Under the pieces are notes generated by a model. The model worked only from the letters and a program-made list of their open reading frames with translations, was not told where the DNA came from and did not search any database. A stretch of DNA of 64,000 nucleotides, taken from NCBI RefSeq assembly GCF_037975245.1, contig NC_092569.1:23090168-23154167 (forward strand), read 5' to 3'. This stretch comes from Apostichopus japonicus (taxonomy: Eukaryota > Echinodermata > Holothuroidea > Aspidochirotida > Stichopodidae). A program made the position numbers and the translations under genes. Shown piece after piece: positions 11,601-23,000 of this stretch. The number at the start of each line of letters is the position of its first letter. Position 1 is the first letter of the stretch.

Positions 11601-14600
11601 CCACTTAGGAACCAACATTTCCAGCCATTAAAGTTGGTCAACTGAGATGTTAACGTTTATAATACATAAGCTTACAAATAGCTTACTGAGGTTACTTCTT
11701 ATCATAAGTTAAATCATATAGCATAACAACTATACCTACCTGAAGATCTTCCTTCGGCACTGTCGATTACCTGTGTAATAAAATTCATTTAATGAATGCA
11801 TTACCGGACATACAAGGTGAGGTAGTCAACACTGAGCAGGATCAGATTAAATCTAATTTTAATTTCTAATAAAAACAGTCTGAGGGAAAGAAAGAACAAT
11901 TCGCAAACTGGTTCAAAACATGTGAGGTTAAAACAAGTTAAGTCGATATAAACTTTGGTAAATTCTCCGGGTCACCACTGGTATTGATGTTTTATCTTTG
12001 TCTACATTCCATAGCTGATTTACAGGTCAATGATCACTTACAGGATACAACTTTCTTCCAGGAAACGTTAGATTAATGGCATTTTTCCGGTGTAACAGCT
12101 ATCCTGGTGCATGATACGTAAGTTCACGTTAAGAACAAAGGCAATAGCTGACTGCTTCCTTTGACAGCTTTGTTGCTTAATGCAGATAGATGTTCTTTGT
12201 TCAAGTTATATTTTGACGTAAGAAGATTACAGACAAATGTTGTAACGCATTTGTGTTTATCAGTCCCTAATAACACCTAGGGATCATTTAAATCGTCCTA
12301 GCTATTCTCAGATTACCGTGTCTTGATACTTACCGTGCACAACGAAACTCTGAGATTTGAAAGGGGTCATTTTACTTATAAAGTAAGTTCATGCGTTTAT
12401 CAGAACGAAAACGAAAACATATTCTTTGATTGTCTAATTTCGTGTGTGCTTTTGTCGCTTCTGATACTGTTACTTGTCATTTAGCCTTTGAAGAAGATCC
12501 TACTAGGATCGAATCCTCAGGCCAGCTTACTTTTACACATTGTCTAATTTCTGTAGACACTTATTTACTTCCATCAGCCGGCTATACTAACAACTAAGTC
12601 TAGCCAAAATTAGCAAGTGCTTCGTGTTTGAAATATTTCGTAAACCAATCGGCAACAAAATGTGATAGGCAAAGTCGATTCTCAAAATACAATCTTTTCA
12701 TCGGTCAATGATGTTTTCAAAAACGGCATCCATGGTACTCTTTGCAGCTTCTGCAATGTACACAATTTTTGGAATGATTTAGAAGAGGGGTTTCCACGTG
12801 TTAAAACATTTATTCTCAGCGGAGGACTGATAGGCTACTATTGTAGGTATAAACATACATTCACATAAGTTAAGTTACTATCCTGAATATAAAATTGTAT
12901 AATACATCAGCCAGACTGGTGACATTTTCTTAAATGCGCGACAAAGACTAATGAGTTTTTAACGGTAAATGTCCATGACTGGTCTGTTTAGATCGGTTAA
13001 TATTTTTCAGAACTTGCGTCATGCTTGTTTGACCAGCTGTTCGGCATATTGGCCTCTTGCTATTAATCGAAACTGGCTTTTAGTGGGGAAAAAAGTTAAA
13101 TGTTAGTTTGCCGTTATCTGCAATAAGGCTAACTTTTACCGATACTGATAGGTCGCCGATATTGCAAATATCAATAAACACTTAGAGAGTTAAACTTTAT
13201 ATTACAACTTTCTTCCGGGAAGACTTAGGTTATTGAAATTGTCCCGGTTTTAGAGCTACTCTGCCACATGATATGTAAGCTTACGTGAAAGAACAAAGGC
13301 AAACATGAACAAAATGAACTCTAAGTGAAAGGTTCCACTTACTTGTAAGGTAAATTTTTAGCCATAGACTTTTATATCTTACTAATTAGAAGCATGGAGC
13401 GTAATTAATTAATGACGGGATTGTAAGGATCAGTATTTAATTTTAAGCTATAAGGTGTGACGTAGTGAGAACACAGCAACCAATAAGTTGAAGAGAGTTT
13501 TTGTCTTAATGGTTTTGTCAGTTTCTTTAAAAATCCACAGCATTAAAAGTAAACCTATAATACAATACACCAGTCCGTTATGAAATAGAGAATTTAAGAT
13601 ATCCTAGTTGAACGTTAATTCTAGAAAGCTACATGATATAAAGTGAAATAGATAATTTAACTTAGAAACTTTATTGTCAAGAAAAAAACATATTGTATAG
13701 AATTTCCAACTCAAACACCAGTCCGTTATGAAATAGAGAATTTAAGATATCCTTGTTGAACGTTAATTCTAGAAAGCTACATGATATAAAGGGAAATAGA
13801 TAATTTAACTTAGAAACTTTATTGTCAAGAAAAAAACATATTGTATAGAATTTCCAACTCTCTGTATAAACAAGACAACACGCTTTAGTTATTTCCTGAA
13901 ATGTTAAGAATTCTCTGATTTATTCGTCTTTATCAAATTCTTGATTTTTGTCCGCACCCCGGTTATCTTGTCAATATAGCCTTAAAACGTTCTACGGTTT
14001 ACAGAAGAATATGATCCTTTGATACAAGGATATCAAACCACCTTTACCTTAAATTATGAAAATAAAATCAATAGAATCGAAATAATTACACAATGTAATT
14101 TGCTGTTGTGAACAAGGTAAAATACACAACATGGTATCATTTCTACAAAGAAAATAACGAGGTCAAAGGCGATTGTTTTGGGACGTAGCCAAAGTTTTGT
14201 ATCGTCGATAATGCTTTAAGGAAGCAATGACTTACACTGTATGAGACGTTACTGTTCTATTTGTATAAACCATTGTAGTTTATTGCAGTAAGTTGAGTGA
14301 CGGGTTTCGTATTTTTCTTGTATACATTACTCGTTCGAACGATAGCCACAAAATATCAAATGGAGGAATTTAATTAGATATCTTTAAACATATCAGTAAA
14401 CCGAAAGTTTTTCAAGCGAATTATAACCATACATGGAGTAGAGTTATGACAATGCTTTCTAGTTTTTGCAACGTGTTAGAAAAGAGACATTTAAATACAG
14501 TGTAATAGATTTGATATTGTTTAATTTGTAAACGTTTATCATGTATGGGTTTTCTTAAATATAGGGAGATTTCCTTTTCTATACTGAATTATGTTATCAG

Positions 14601-15068
14601 TTACTTTAAAACGACAAACGAAACTTTAAGTTTTGTACTACATCGACCAGCCACATGGTATCATGAAAGGAAGGTGCAAGTCGGTGGGAGGGAGGGAGGG
14701 ATGGAGAACAGTGAATAGGGAGAGTGTGGGTGGGGATCGGTGACTACTCCCACCACATAAATGCTATAGTTAGAGTACATTTTCAGTGGTCCCATTATAG
14801 GAACTCTTGCCATTCATGAGAATATCTTCGCGAAGGTTTTATATTTAATTCCATTATTCAAATTGAGACTATTAAACGTTACCTAGTTTGTCAAATACAA
14901 GGAACTTTACATGATCGTCACGACTTTATGGAGTATCTTATGTGAAAATCAATGTAAATTATGGTATTTGTGATTAGATAATTTACAAATAAATTAGAGA
15001 AAAACTGTCTTTCTTTGAAATATTTTCAGATTTTACGTATCACCACCTAATACTTGTTTTCACAATTG

Positions 15069-15148
<80 letters not shown>

Positions 15149-18100
15149 AAATATTTAATTTCTTTACACAATGACCTAACCTGTAATAATCCAGATATAG
15201 ACAAAATCATCACATTGTATTGTCATTAAAATGTTGGTGAATTGGATCATGTCAAAAGTAAGATTTTCACTAAAAATTTAATATACGTTTTGTTGAAAAT
15301 ATTTTTATTTATACTCTGTGTTTTTTGGGGGGTTTTTTTTGCTTCTACAGATTTATCCGAATTTAAAGTAAAAAAAAAGACAAAAAAAAAAAAAAACTAA
15401 AGACAAAACAATAAAACATGCATTAAGGTATTCCTAATCAACGTACCATTGTAATGAAAATTGAAAAGCATAATTATTTAAAGGCAAGCAACCAGAATGA
15501 GCATCAAGTTATTTTTAAAGTGTTAGAAATGTTCTCTGCATCTGCACTAAGTTATTCCGCTAGTTATATGACCTTTATTTTTATTTATTTATTAATGATA
15601 GGATAAAATAGAGGATTTGCCTTTTGCTTTTCTTCCAGAATATAGCTTATATAAAAAAAAAACTACAATGTAACAAACTGATTTAATGCATGAGAACATA
15701 CAATTCTTCAGTGAAATTGATTTATTTGATGAGGCATTTTATTATTTTGGAAAAATTCTTTGTGTGACAATTTGTCTGGACTCAAAGACTAAAGAAACAT
15801 CTTACTACGATTTTATTTTGAGTATTATTTTATGAAAATAACTATTATTTTCCCTCAGACTTCACATCGGTCACAATTACAAAACTAATGATTATTTTAC
15901 ATTATTCGAATGAATTGGAAAAGGTAATTCAGATGTTACCAAAATGGCAATTTATAAGATCTTATAAAACACCTTATACGTATGAGTAACGTCTATGGCA
16001 TTGGAAAGCGACTTTCAATCTTTTAAATCTTCTAGCTTATACAATTCAAAGATCATGTTCGTAAAGAAACAGTATCATTTTTAAACAGTTAAACAAGTCT
16101 CACACATTCGACAAACAATACTTGATAGGTGTTTCATTCTTACTCACGAGAATTAAAACAGAAATTTCAAAAAGTGCAATGTTCATGAAAGTGAGTTAAA
16201 CATAAATTTATTTTGTTGTTTCTTGCATTAATTACTTGATAGAAATATTAGCATTTTTTGGGATGTGCACATTTTTTGTACTTTTTTATTATCAGGTAAG
16301 GATATATCAAGATATCTCAACTAACTCCATTCACTACTAAAATCTCATTTACTTTCTTTCAAGTTTCCCCTTATCTTGGTATCGTTATAGGACATTAAGT
16401 CTGAGTTAGAGGAGTTACCTCTAGTTAAGTGTTACTATACTTCTCGTTTTGACATTTTCATAGAGGAAATAACTTTGATCTCTACTTATGATATCAATCG
16501 TATTGAACTGTCACTTAGAAAGGCATGCGATAGGAGACGTTCTTTACAACTTTATCATTTTAAATAAAATAAATGAAAATGTCTTACATTTCCTCCGCCC
16601 TTATATCCATGATCTATAAAAATTGCGGTTAAAACAATTGTTGTTATCAAGTTAACTAAGCCGAGTATCGTTATTACAATTACTAGTTATTTTTAATTTA
16701 AATTAATGTTATTCAACCTTGTTTCCTTGAAAATGTACATGTCCAAATTAGTGATCTTTATGTTTACGTTTTTTTACAAAATGCATTTCAAAATATCTTA
16801 ATGCCTTGTTGCAGACTGTTTTTCCAACATTGCTACATAAATAATGATAAATTTTAAAGTGATATCGATGAGCATGTGACGGAAGTAAACATTTAGGTGT
16901 TCCCTGAGAAAATTTAAAGCTGCAAATTTCGCATTTGGATGATAGTTTGCAGAAATATTTTCAAGTTTAAAACTGAGCATTGTTTCAAATTTGATGAAAT
17001 TGAATCGGACCTACCACCCTTTGAAGTATATATCTTATTTAAAGGATATACCTTATCATTATAGTTTTGTTTACAGTAGTTACCCAACTGTTGACTATTT
17101 GTATTTGAAGTAAATTTAAGCATCTTTCTGATTGGATTATGACATAGAAATATTTTGTTGTTAGATTAGTCAACGCAGATGTTGCTTTGATGGATTCATA
17201 CTGATAACTTCGACGAATACAAGCACTAACGAGCCTGTTTGGAAATCATATCAAAATAACAGAGCCGACAAAGGAAGTTGCCTTTAAACAATGGGAATCA
17301 AGTTATCCGTTGTATTATTAACAAATACATTAGAAACACATAACCATGCAAAAAGTAGCGACTGTCGCTCTGTATCGATAGGGAATCCCATGTCTGGATA
17401 TTTAACAAGAAGATACATTTTCACTTATGAAATCTAGAAATAACTGGATTTTATAGTTTAGCTTGTAGTTATCGCTGAAATGATTGAATTTCAAAGTGTT
17501 AGTTATTGTACTTGTAGCCAAAATTATGGAACATGAATTTATAAACTTGATTAATCTACTTGTTAATTAAGTTCAATAATTGATGAAATGAAGGAGTTTT
17601 GTAACGTGTTGATATGTACCTCAGAAAGGTGGGCTTGGCTATTGGAGGGTAACCTTGTGCATTGATGTGCTGTAAAGGATATGTGGAGAGCGATATACTC
17701 ATAGTTTGAAAAGAGATTACTTTTTGCTGGCCATGTCACGCAACTTGATTGACTTTTATTTGTTGGTGTGTAACAAAATTCGTTTAAGATGTATACATGA
17801 ATGAGCTTGTCTTCTTTGTATTTTACATGTGAGCAAATATGAGAGAATACCTTATTTAGGCATAGAAAAACCAATTGGTCTAATTTAATTTTTTTTCCAG
17901 TATGTGTGGTTCAATTAAAGACGTTTTGTTGTATGTCGAAACACTGTTGTTCTTTCGCAAGGTTAAAAATTCTAAGTAGTTTAAATTGAAGGCCTTTAAA
18001 ACTGAACTTCATCAGGTATTTTTATCGATGTTTTCCTATTTAATGGAAACAGTTTTTACTTCAGTTTGTCACATCATTTAATATGAATAGAGTTAGCTCA

Positions 18101-18236
18101 GCAACACAACTTATATTATTTTCGAAACAGTGGTAAAATATTAAAAAAATTAAATAATAGAAAGACTTACCCTTTCTGTTCCAAACGAGTTGCAAATCGT
18201 CAAAACAGTCAAACAAACTTTGAAAAGCGTTTCCAT
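5154..18236 (-). CDS. Gene D: secreted double-FReD / TIL / E' protein, probably disrupted in its TIL exon
   Basis: Nine minus-strand exons: 18236-18171, 11770-11740, 11130-10958, 10588-10324, 9495-9299, 8459-8250, 7671-7372, 7117-6856, 5650-5154. In order they encode a signal peptide, a linker, FReD1 without its P part, a TIL module, two E'/EGF-like modules, and a full FReD2. Phases agree at every junction except after exon 5, which ends in an in-frame TAA (9301-9299) where the paralogs continue into exon 6. Read literally, exons 1-5 give a 243-codon secreted FReD1-TIL protein. Exons 6-9 form a separate intact frame of 423 codons (1269 bases including stop) with good splice sites. Skipping exon 5 would shift the frame, since exon 4 ends in phase 1 and exon 6 starts in phase 0. 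The gene is therefore a recent pseudogene, a truncated gene, or carries a sequence error. The last exon has a large Cys/Tyr-rich insertion. The family role (extracellular pattern recognition or lectin) is inferred. Confidence 0.8.
5280..5537 (-). repeat. Coding low-complexity Cys/Tyr-rich insertion in FReD2
   Basis: Simple-sequence coding tract of TAY, AAY and TGY codons inside gene D exon 9. It gives runs such as YNYCYDC and CHCYYYCYYDE that echo the normal YNNCYYSN pocket motif. I infer expansion by slippage or internal duplication of that motif. The plus strand reads as repeated AATAATAAC/GTTATA-like words. Confidence 0.7.
5651..6855 (-). other. Gene D intron 8
   Basis: Intron between the FReD2 middle and last exons, with donor GTATGT at 6855 and acceptor CCAG before 5650. 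It is AT-rich and I see nothing else in it. Confidence 0.75.
6856..7117 (-). CDS. Gene D exon 8: FReD2 middle exon
   Basis: The acceptor TTGTAG precedes 7117. The exon starts ATT TTG CAA (ILQRR), which joins GGWT from exon 7 in phase 0 to give the FReD core GGWTILQRR. Further FReD motifs are SFYRNWNEYKSGFG, HWIGNDKIYKLTNQK, FRIS and YRLTLGGYNGNAG. It ends in phase 1 at a GTATGT donor. Its length (262 bases) matches the homologous exon of genes A and B (265). Confidence 0.92.
7372..7671 (-). CDS. Gene D exon 7: second E'/EGF-like module plus start of FReD2
   Basis: One hundred codons, phase 0 at both ends, from acceptor AATTAG to donor GTAAGT. It begins EGELNINPTCTQRSTC, continues with the EGF-like CDERNGVRKCYCNEWFEGDG, and then opens FReD2 with PRDCSDLY, a Gly-rich stretch and GGWT. 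The first two thirds are nearly identical to exon 6, to which the tandem repeat relates it. Gene A exon 6 and gene B exon 6 have the same layout. Confidence 0.9.
7536..9040. repeat. Tandem duplication (~788 bp unit) across gene D exons 6-7 and flanking introns
   Basis: Copy 1 is about 7536-8243 and copy 2 about 8324-9040, offset by 786-788 bases. They match through the E' coding sequence and the whole following intron, for example the words around 7722 and 8507 (TTTGCGGTTGTCAC) and 8057 and 8843 (CTGACAGTTTTGCATGG). The duplication created an extra in-frame E' exon. Confidence 0.9.
8250..8459 (-). CDS. Gene D exon 6: duplicated E'/EGF-like module with TIL-type tail
   Basis: Seventy codons, phase 0 at both ends, from acceptor AATTAG to donor GTCAGT. 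It starts EGEFYINPTCTQRSTC and runs through CDERNGVRKCYCN like exon 7. It then ends NCFVADVGSAFK, which matches the tail of the TIL exon (exon 5) rather than the FReD2 start carried by exon 7. It looks like a fusion exon made by unequal recombination between the E' exon and the TIL exon. Confidence 0.85.
9068..9305. repeat. Third, diverged partial copy of the gene D tandem unit
   Basis: The sequence from 9068 (TTTGCGGTTGTCACAGTGAA) resumes the intron start seen at 7720 and 8507. It then skips to the intron end and exon tail (CATTTAAAATG, CAGCAACGAAGCAGTTG) seen at about 8220-8285. It is more decayed than copies 1 and 2 and includes the tail of the TIL exon. Confidence 0.7.
9299..9495 (-). CDS. 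Gene D exon 5: TIL (trypsin-inhibitor-like) module ending in a stop
   Basis: The acceptor TCTAG precedes 9495, and phase-1 entry matches exon 4. The sequence has the TIL cysteine pattern: WCPANEIFSNETCERNC, DSC, CVCIGDYLIQQERC, then PLNQCNCFVAD. The next codon is TAA (9301-9299). In the duplicate tail at exon 6 the same stretch reads GAC GTA GGA and continues to a GTCAGT donor; here that donor is TTCAGT. TIL modules are extracellular, disulfide-rich units of protease inhibitors and of mucin/zonadhesin-like proteins. Confidence 0.85.
9496..10323 (-). other. Gene D intron 4
   Basis: Intron between the FReD1 middle exon and the TIL exon, with donor GTAAGT at 10323. It is AT-rich with no further exon that I can support. 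Confidence 0.7.
10324..10588 (-). CDS. Gene D exon 4: FReD1 middle exon
   Basis: The acceptor CGTAG precedes 10588. The exon starts GTA TTA CAG (VLQRR) in phase 0, directly after GGWT. It carries the FReD motifs VNFNRSWKDFRNGFG, EFWIGNEKIAFLTNQKRYQL and FRISDEWGDY. It ends in phase 1 at donor GTAAGTG and joins the TIL exon, so the calcium and ligand-pocket exon of a normal FReD is absent here. Confidence 0.92.
10958..11130 (-). CDS. Gene D exon 3: FReD1 N-terminal exon
   Basis: 173 bases, from acceptor TTCAG to donor GTATGC, phase 1 in and phase 0 out. It encodes FVFQQPAYSRDC, SSGVYAIKPDGYPEPFEAYC and GGWT, the start of a FReD. Genes A, B and C have a homologous exon of exactly 173 bases. 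Confidence 0.93.
11740..11770 (-). CDS. Gene D exon 2: short linker exon
   Basis: 31-base exon encoding VIDSAEGRSS plus one base, between acceptor ACACAG and donor GTAGGT. Phase 0 in and phase 1 out match the 46-base linker exon of genes A-C. A second AG inside it (before TGCCGAAGG) would break the frame, so I chose the upstream acceptor. Confidence 0.7.
13568..13862. repeat. 148 bp tandem duplication in gene D intron 1
   Basis: Two adjacent near-identical copies (13568-13715 and 13716-13862), each starting near CACCAGTCCGTTATGAAATA and ending AGAATTTCCAACTC. Only a few substitutions separate them, so the duplication is recent. Confidence 0.9.
15069..15140. repeat. (TA)n microsatellite
   Basis: About 70 bases of alternating T and A with one interruption (TACATA). 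Confidence 0.95.
18171..18236 (-). CDS. Gene D exon 1: start codon and signal peptide
   Basis: ATG at 18236 opens 22 codons, with N-terminal METLFK, hydrophobic core VCLTVLTIC, then NSFGTER. It ends in phase 0 exactly at a GTAAGT donor. It has the length and phase expected for the first exon of this family, although its sequence differs from the signal peptides of genes A-C. Confidence 0.8.
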
Positions 18237-20459
18237 AATTTCGGGTCTGTAGAAATGTCACGCGAAAATATATTCGATGAAGTGCAAGATGACAAATGGC
18301 ACAGTCTCCCTTTAGGGGTGATCAACTCACTACTGAAATGACCGCAGTAGTGGTATGGATGTCCATTAAATCCATCATTTTATTTGAAATATGGTTTGGA
18401 TTATAGGTACAGCTCATACGAGGAAATGCTGTACATTGGCCTCTGTGTTAATTAGGCTAGTGGTCATGCGCAATCTAACTTAATATTATTTGTAGCTATT
18501 TGCATCTTGAACTTTCACTCTATATATACAGTAAGCTTCAGTTGCATTATGTTGAATTGTCCTTGTTCCGATAAATATAGCATAAAACCTATTGTATACT
18601 AATTGACTATCGTGTCTCTAGTTCCAAGGACAGCAGTGATATTGCAATTTAATAACTCTTAATGTATTTGGTTTTTAAAACGAGTATCGTGCTACGTTTT
18701 AATTTTTTACGTTCAGTGTGGTTTATGATCAAAGGTTTTGTAATTGTGCGTAGTTGTGATGTCAATTCTACCAAACCGATAAAAAGAGTAGGAATGCTGA
18801 TTTACTTGTTCTGGTTGATATCATCCATACCTATAAGAACCCTTTATGAGTGATTATGTTAGCTAAGTTACTTTGCTTTTGGTTGGAAGGCAAAATTAAA
18901 GCAGTATCGAAAGGACAGGAAGTGATACTACTAATCAACACTTTATAACATGCATGAACTAGTACAATACATATTATATACCGTGAAATGTACGGTATGA
19001 TCTATTCTACACTATCAATATGTATATGTACAAATATCTAATTAACACAGTTTGGAACATTCGAAGTTTGTCAGTGGTATGCTATATGAACAATACTTCC
19101 TTGTTTGATGATGCCTACGTCACACCCTGTTTGCGGAATCGAGTATCCTCACATCTGATTGAATAAACATGTCAGCTGTTTTGTTAGGCTTTCACTGAAT
19201 TTTTAATATCTGTAAAAATTACATCCATACTGACTGTAAACAATAAACAAAATCTTTGTCATTTATATAAGATATTGAATCTAAGGAGCTTGTTTTGACA
19301 TCTAAAAAGGTACAATGATATCAGATTACAAACCTCTCTTTTAATTAAAATATTATTTTAATTTGTGGCAAGAAAGGCTCAAGGGGCTTTAAAACAAGTC
19401 AAGGATGCAGAGGAGAGACAGGTGGTCGAGGAGAAGGCTAGACGTGAGACCTTATTCGTTCCCACGGCAGCAAACCAAACGTAAAAGTTTTCTAAAAAGA
19501 ACATTCTAGTTCAGCTGAATTATTTCAGATGAGCTATAGCGATGCGCATGCTGCGAAAATTCTGTCACTTTTTTCCACCTTGTTTGAATGACTGCCATTT
19601 CGTCATTTTTCATTCGATTTGACTGATCGTTTGTCAGAGGTTCGAGTGACTTCATCTTCTTTATATGCCCAAATCTGCTGAAATGTTGTGTATATAATGT
19701 TTGAATAATGGTGAAGCAAAGTTGCTTGGAAGAAATGTTTGTTTCGTCATCTATGGGCCCAAAACCGGGCCTTCTGTATGTAATGTTGGCCACAGATCAT
19801 ATGCAGTGAACATGAAATTTGTTCACAACTATTTACTATTTATGACCAGCTTGCGTTTTATGTGAGTAGCAAAATGCCTTCCAACTTAATTTTACCGTAA
19901 TTTTGGGAAATAATTCCACCCGTGGGAGACTTCATCATGTCAAATATTTAGTTTCTATGCAGGCTTTTTGTCTACTTCGATGGCATACTCTGTACAAGGA
20001 CTACTTGGCAGATTTGCAATTTGAACTTTTTCACGGTTGTATGTGGAATATGTGAAAATGACCTATATTGTTGGAGCCGATTTTCTCTGCGGTACGTCGA
20101 TTGTAAACAAGTTGAAGGTCGTTCTATTATTTTATAGGGGCAATTTTAGGACAGCGCATTTTAAACATGATATCCACAACATTTTAGCAGACTTAGCAGA
20201 GGAATACTTTTTTTTTTGGTTTGCGTTCTAATATTGCATGAATTAAAACTATGAAGTACATATACTGTTGGTTCTTTGTTTTTGTAATGGGGCAAAGTTT
20301 ATCCCTAGTAATTAGTATAACGACATATTGTATACAATATGTTCGTGACAGTGTTTCCAAGGAAAACAGGAGATTTGAGGAAGGATATGAAACCCGATGT
20401 GTCTGCTTTGTCTTACTTTTTTGCACAAACAAATGGATAAACCGCTCAAAAATGTTGTC

Positions 20460-21260
20460 ATTCAAAAACAAATTTCTCAGCGTTGCTGCTCTGGTTGGAT
20501 ACTTGCTGGTAGCAAAGGATACTCAGCCATGTTTTTGCGGGTGTGCTGGTGTGTGCGCGCGCTTCTGTGACACTTGCGTGGGTTCGCGATATCTCCAACG
20601 GAGTGATGGATATTTGTCATACTTTCTATGTAGATGTATTACAGTAAGAAGTTGAGCTCCATCTTTCTTGGCACTGACCTTATGAATACTAATGAGGTGA
20701 TTGGATCAAACGTAAAAATCTTTACATTACTATAACTCCAAAACCGTGATTCTGACTGTAGATAACTTGGGATATTGTTGTTGGTTAATAACTAGCCCAT
20801 GTAGGCCCAGATTTACATTTCCACATAAAATGCATTTTATGACACATTCTTTTGGCCCGAGTTTGTGGGCCCAATATTTTTGGGACCATTAAGGCTCATT
20901 TTTTCTTTACATTGCAATAACTCCGCAACCGTAAGTAGAATTGTAGCCAAACCTAGAATACAGTTGTTGGTTAATAGCTCGTACATTTAGGCCATCTTGG
21001 CCCAAACAAATCCGGGCCCGTTTTTGGGCCGAGTGGCCCAAATTTTTTCCACGTAAAAAGCATGTTGAGGCACATTGTTTGGGCCCAAATACTTGTAGGA
21101 CCACTTGGACCCACATTTTGGAGGGTCCAATTTTTTGGGGGAAACTATATTTTGAGCCACTTTGAGTCAAATATATTTGTGACACAACCTTAAATCAGAC
21201 TGTAACCAAACTTGGAATGCAGTTGTTAGTTGATAGCTGGTATGTGTGGGCATAAATATT
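20460..21260. repeat. Diverged interspersed or tandem repeat cluster
   Basis: Three related stretches are present: at about 20740-20815, 20920-21000 and 21185-21255. Each has words like TTGTTGGTTAATA..TAG and GTAGCCAAAC or GTAACCAAAC, followed by GGCCC-rich sequence. The preceding GC-richer part (20500-20700) is unlike its surroundings. It is probably an old transposon fragment; the family was not identified. Confidence 0.45.
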
Positions 21261-22014
21261 TTGCTATTGATTGATGACATAAAACACTTAAAGATTCCAC
21301 TTAGCAAGATACAGTATAGCGCCTATTGAATTCTTTTTATCAATCGTTCCATATGGTGTGTATCGTAATAGTCAACGCAAAGAGAAGAATTTGAGTGATA
21401 TTAATATTTCAATAGCTGTCCCGGCTTTTAAGATATTCAATGTTAATGTGTACTATATCTCCGGATACTCCTTACTTAAGTGTAAAATTGATGATGGCGA
21501 GTCCCGCGTATTACGGGACTGAATGTTCGGAACCAAATAATTTTCCTTTAACTTTATGTTAACGAGGTAGAATTCTTGGATAACTTTCAATACCACTTTT
21601 GCTGGAAAACAAAATGAAATGAAGTATCATGGTTGCCTTTGTACTTTTGATCTGATGACATCACAAGGAAATGTATATTGACGTATCGATAAACTGTCAT
21701 CAGATTCTTTAATACATGAAACTAAGGCGTTTTGTTATTGACCTTAGTGATTATCTGTGTTATTGCATGCTAAAGGAGCTATATGACACAATGCTGTTAT
21801 ATAAAACAACGATTTAAACCCACCCCACCCCAATACACCGTTACACTTAATTATGGAAGAAATTAACCCCTCAACAGAATATAAGATTGAATAGGAACGT
21901 ATTTGATATTGACTAAAACTTCAATTCAACAATTATATTTACAAAACAAAAGAAAAACACGAGATGCAATTAAAAGAGAAGTGTGTCTACACAATCCATG
22001 TAACATTTTGGCTA

Positions 22015-22137
<123 letters not shown>

Positions 22138-23000
22138 CTTCTACGACAACCTAGAAACCACTAACAAAGAATACAAATTCTCACGTACACTTTCAAACTG
22201 CTTTAAATTGAAGAACAATGGCTCATTGGCATTACTTCTGTAAATATCATATTTCCACGAAGCAATTGGTGGGTGTACATAAGAACTTCAAGATTTGTAA
22301 ATAATTACTTAATGTTGCATTGTATACACGTGTTTTATCCAATGGCTTTACAGACATGACGATGAACGAAACATTTCCCCAAAGTTCTATTTCCTGCAGG
22401 AAAAGCCTTTTACCTATGAAAAGTGATTGTATGGACAAGTTAATAGTTTCTTGAATAACGATAAGAAGTTAATTTTTCAAGATGCAATTTGCTATAAGCA
22501 AAAGCTCCACTTTCTTACCACAAAATATTAGCTCTTGCAAAAAGAAATATTCAAAATACCACAATTATTCCAAACTATCCTTGTCAGGCCTATATAAGTC
22601 TTCAGACCAGTGTATTAATATACAATGGATAAAGCAAAAATCCCCCAAAATGTAGATGTTTTCAGGTGAACTTTACTGTTAATAGTTTGCGTCCCTTTCT
22701 CATTCATTTATATATGATAATGGCTAGTTATACTTCTCCATCAGTATAACCCTACTTGTAATATCTAGCTACGGTGATTTACCGCCTTCAGTTTACTGTC
22801 AGCGTATAACATTGTTCTTCCATCGTTTCGTCAGGAAGTTAAAAAGAAGGACAGGGTTTGACGGGAAATTAGAACCTCGATAAGTCCTAGATTGGCTTCC
22901 TATATGTGCAATCTTCTTCCAACCCTTTTTCTACAGTTTACTTTTCTTCTGAATACAGAAATATTTTATTTTATTTAATTTAAGTAATATTCATTTAAAC

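Larger units (their letters stand above)
11771..18170 (-). other. Gene D intron 1
   Basis: A 6.4 kb intron between the signal-peptide and linker exons. It holds a 148 bp tandem duplication (13568-13862), two related segments at about 12037-12150 and 13200-13310, a Penelope-like repeat fragment near 12480-12600, a G-rich patch at 14680-14735, an (AT)n tract at 15069-15140 and A/T homopolymers near 15330-15400. I found no further coding exon. Confidence 0.7.

Noticed and set aside
20251-20655. 134-codon open frame
   Set aside because: Runs from AT-rich sequence into a repeat-like GC-richer block; hydrophobic and Cys composition changes abruptly; no family resemblance.
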